A stretch of 5,917 nucleotides of DNA from Methanobacteriota archaeon (GTDB taxonomy: Archaea > Thermoplasmatota > Thermoplasmata > RBG-16-68-12), in NCBI GenBank assembly GCA_005879045.1, contig VBLV01000023.1, forward strand, positions 1 through 5,917, written 5' to 3'. The number at the start of each line of letters is the position of its first letter. Within the stretch, counting starts at the first letter, position 1. The notes beneath the pieces are model-generated. The model was not told the DNA's origin. It saw nothing but the letters and a program-made list of their open reading frames with translations, and did not search any database. Both the position numbers and the translations under genes were made by a program. Shown here piece by piece: positions 5,275 to 5,917 of the stretch.

Positions 5275-5917
5275 TCAGGAGGCGATCCGATCGGCCACGA
5301 GGGCAACCGCGAAGATCGCCGTCCCAACCGACACGACGAGCGGCCCGGCGGGCAAACCGAGGTAATTGGCCAAGACGATTCCCGACCCCGCACTCGCGGT
5401 CCCGGTGAGACCGCTTAGCAACGCGTACGACGAGAGATTTCGGCTGACGTTTTTCATCGCCGCGGCCGGGACAACGACAAGGGCCCCCACGAGGACCGTG
5501 CCGACGATCTTGATTCCGACCGCCACGACGAGGGTCACGAGGAACAGGTAGACGAAGTTGACCAAGGCCACGTTAATCCCCGTCGACCGGGCGAGCTCCT
5601 CGGACAGGATACCCAGGACGACTCGCCGGTACACGAGCCGTGCGACGACGACGATTGGAGCGGAAATCCCGACCGCAAGGAGGGCGTCTACCAGCGAGAC
5701 CGTCGTGATGTCGCCGAAGAGCGCCTCCAAGAGATCCACCTCGGGGGTCAAGAGAATCCCCACGGCGAGAGCGGTGACGAACAAGACGCCGATGATCGAC
5801 TCGGGGAACAGTTTGGTCGTCTTCTCGATGTACCAGGTCAGCACCGCCGCGGAAAAGAGGAACGCGAACGCTCCAAAGAACGGATTGAAGTTGAACAGAA
5901 TTCCGAGCGCGAGGCCT
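5275..5917 (-). CDS. znuB: ZnuB/MntB-type metal ion ABC transporter permease (C-terminal 213 residues, 5' end outside window)
   Basis: This is the membrane channel subunit of an ABC-3 family importer for Zn, Mn or Fe ions. The frame is open to the right window edge, so the N-terminus (about 60-90 residues by family length) is missing. Visible segments match the family in order: a hydrophobic helix (ALGILFNFNPFFGAFAFLFS), then the cytoplasmic stretch EKTTKLFPESIIGVLFVTALAVGILL; LFGDITTVSLVDALL (family 'lfG-il-v---d'); YRRVVLGILSEELARSTGI, equivalent to the 'D-e-A-a-G' coupling region, with S-E-E in place of the usual D-e; and KIVGTVLVGALVVVPAAAM, the hallmark 'vG-lLv-alLi-PAa'. A GTG at 5844 could look like a start but lies inside a conserved helix, and the conserved sequence continues upstream, so the gene is truncated by the window and not short. 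Which metal it carries cannot be told without the binding protein and ATPase, probably just beyond 5917. It converges on the EamA gene and is not part of the liv operon. Confidence 0.9.
   Translation of the reverse strand, partial: GLALGILFNFNPFFGAFAFLFSAAVLTWYIEKTTKLFPESIIGVLFVTALAVGILLTPEVDLLEALFGDITTVSLVDALLAVGISAPIVVVARLVYRRVVLGILSEELARSTGINVALVNFVYLFLVTLVVAVGIKIVGTVLVGALVVVPAAAMKNVSRNLSSYALLSGLTGTASAGSGIVLANYLGLPAGPLVVSVGTAIFAVALVADRIAS

Noticed and set aside
3414..5393. A 659-codon open frame on the minus strand spanning the EamA gene, the divergent promoter region and part of the binding protein.
   Set aside because: It is highly charged, low-complexity, lacks motifs and crosses an intergenic region and two real genes in other frames. 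It is a composition artefact.
5275..5844. A complete 189-residue small permease starting at the GTG at 5844.
   Set aside because: The open frame and conserved ABC-3 family sequence continue upstream to the window edge, so this is a partial gene and not a short one.
1..5917. CRISPR arrays, tRNA or rRNA genes, insertion sequences, toxin-antitoxin or defence genes.
   Set aside because: No regularly spaced repeats, tRNA-like cloverleaf sequence, transposase motifs or terminal inverted repeats were seen. Virtually all of the window is explained by transporter genes.

Overview
The window is a GC-rich stretch filled almost entirely with membrane-transport genes. It most resembles an uncultivated archaeon, with a GC-rich Thermoplasmatota-like lineage as my best guess. 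Three observations point that way: the solute-binding protein has an N-terminal membrane anchor but no lipobox cysteine; the only substantial upstream region carries AT-rich BRE/TATA-like blocks rather than a clear bacterial -35/-10 pair; and the exporter gene has no Shine-Dalgarno sequence and could be read from a leaderless mRNA. This assignment is inference. A GC-rich bacterium is not excluded, because the genes inside the operon have good Shine-Dalgarno sequences and no taxonomic marker gene is present.

Layout. From 4156 down to 1, on the minus strand, lies a complete-looking branched-chain amino acid/amide (HAAT-type) ABC uptake operon in the classical order binding protein - livH - livM - livG - livF. 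livF is cut off by the window edge. The genes are tightly packed: a 19-bp gap, then two 4-bp ATGA overlaps, then a 14-bp overlap, which suggests one transcript with translational coupling. From 4269 to 5219, on the plus strand and divergent from the operon, is a 10-TM EamA/DMT-family transporter. From 5917 down to 5275, on the minus strand and convergent with the EamA gene, is the C-terminal part of a ZnuB/MntB-type metal ABC permease whose 5' end lies outside the window.

How they work together. The anchored binding protein captures a ligand outside the membrane and delivers it to the LivH/LivM channel, which is powered by the LivG/LivF ATPases. The divergent EamA protein belongs to a family rich in amino acid and metabolite exporters, so the 112-bp intergenic region may coordinate uptake and export; this is speculative. 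The metal permease looks like an unrelated neighbouring operon.

I found no RNA gene, insertion sequence, CRISPR array or long repeat, and no clear sign of an undescribed system. The points most worth a second look are the non-canonical ABC signature motif in LivG, the lipobox-free anchored binding protein, and a perfect CCGCGG hairpin over the EamA start codon.
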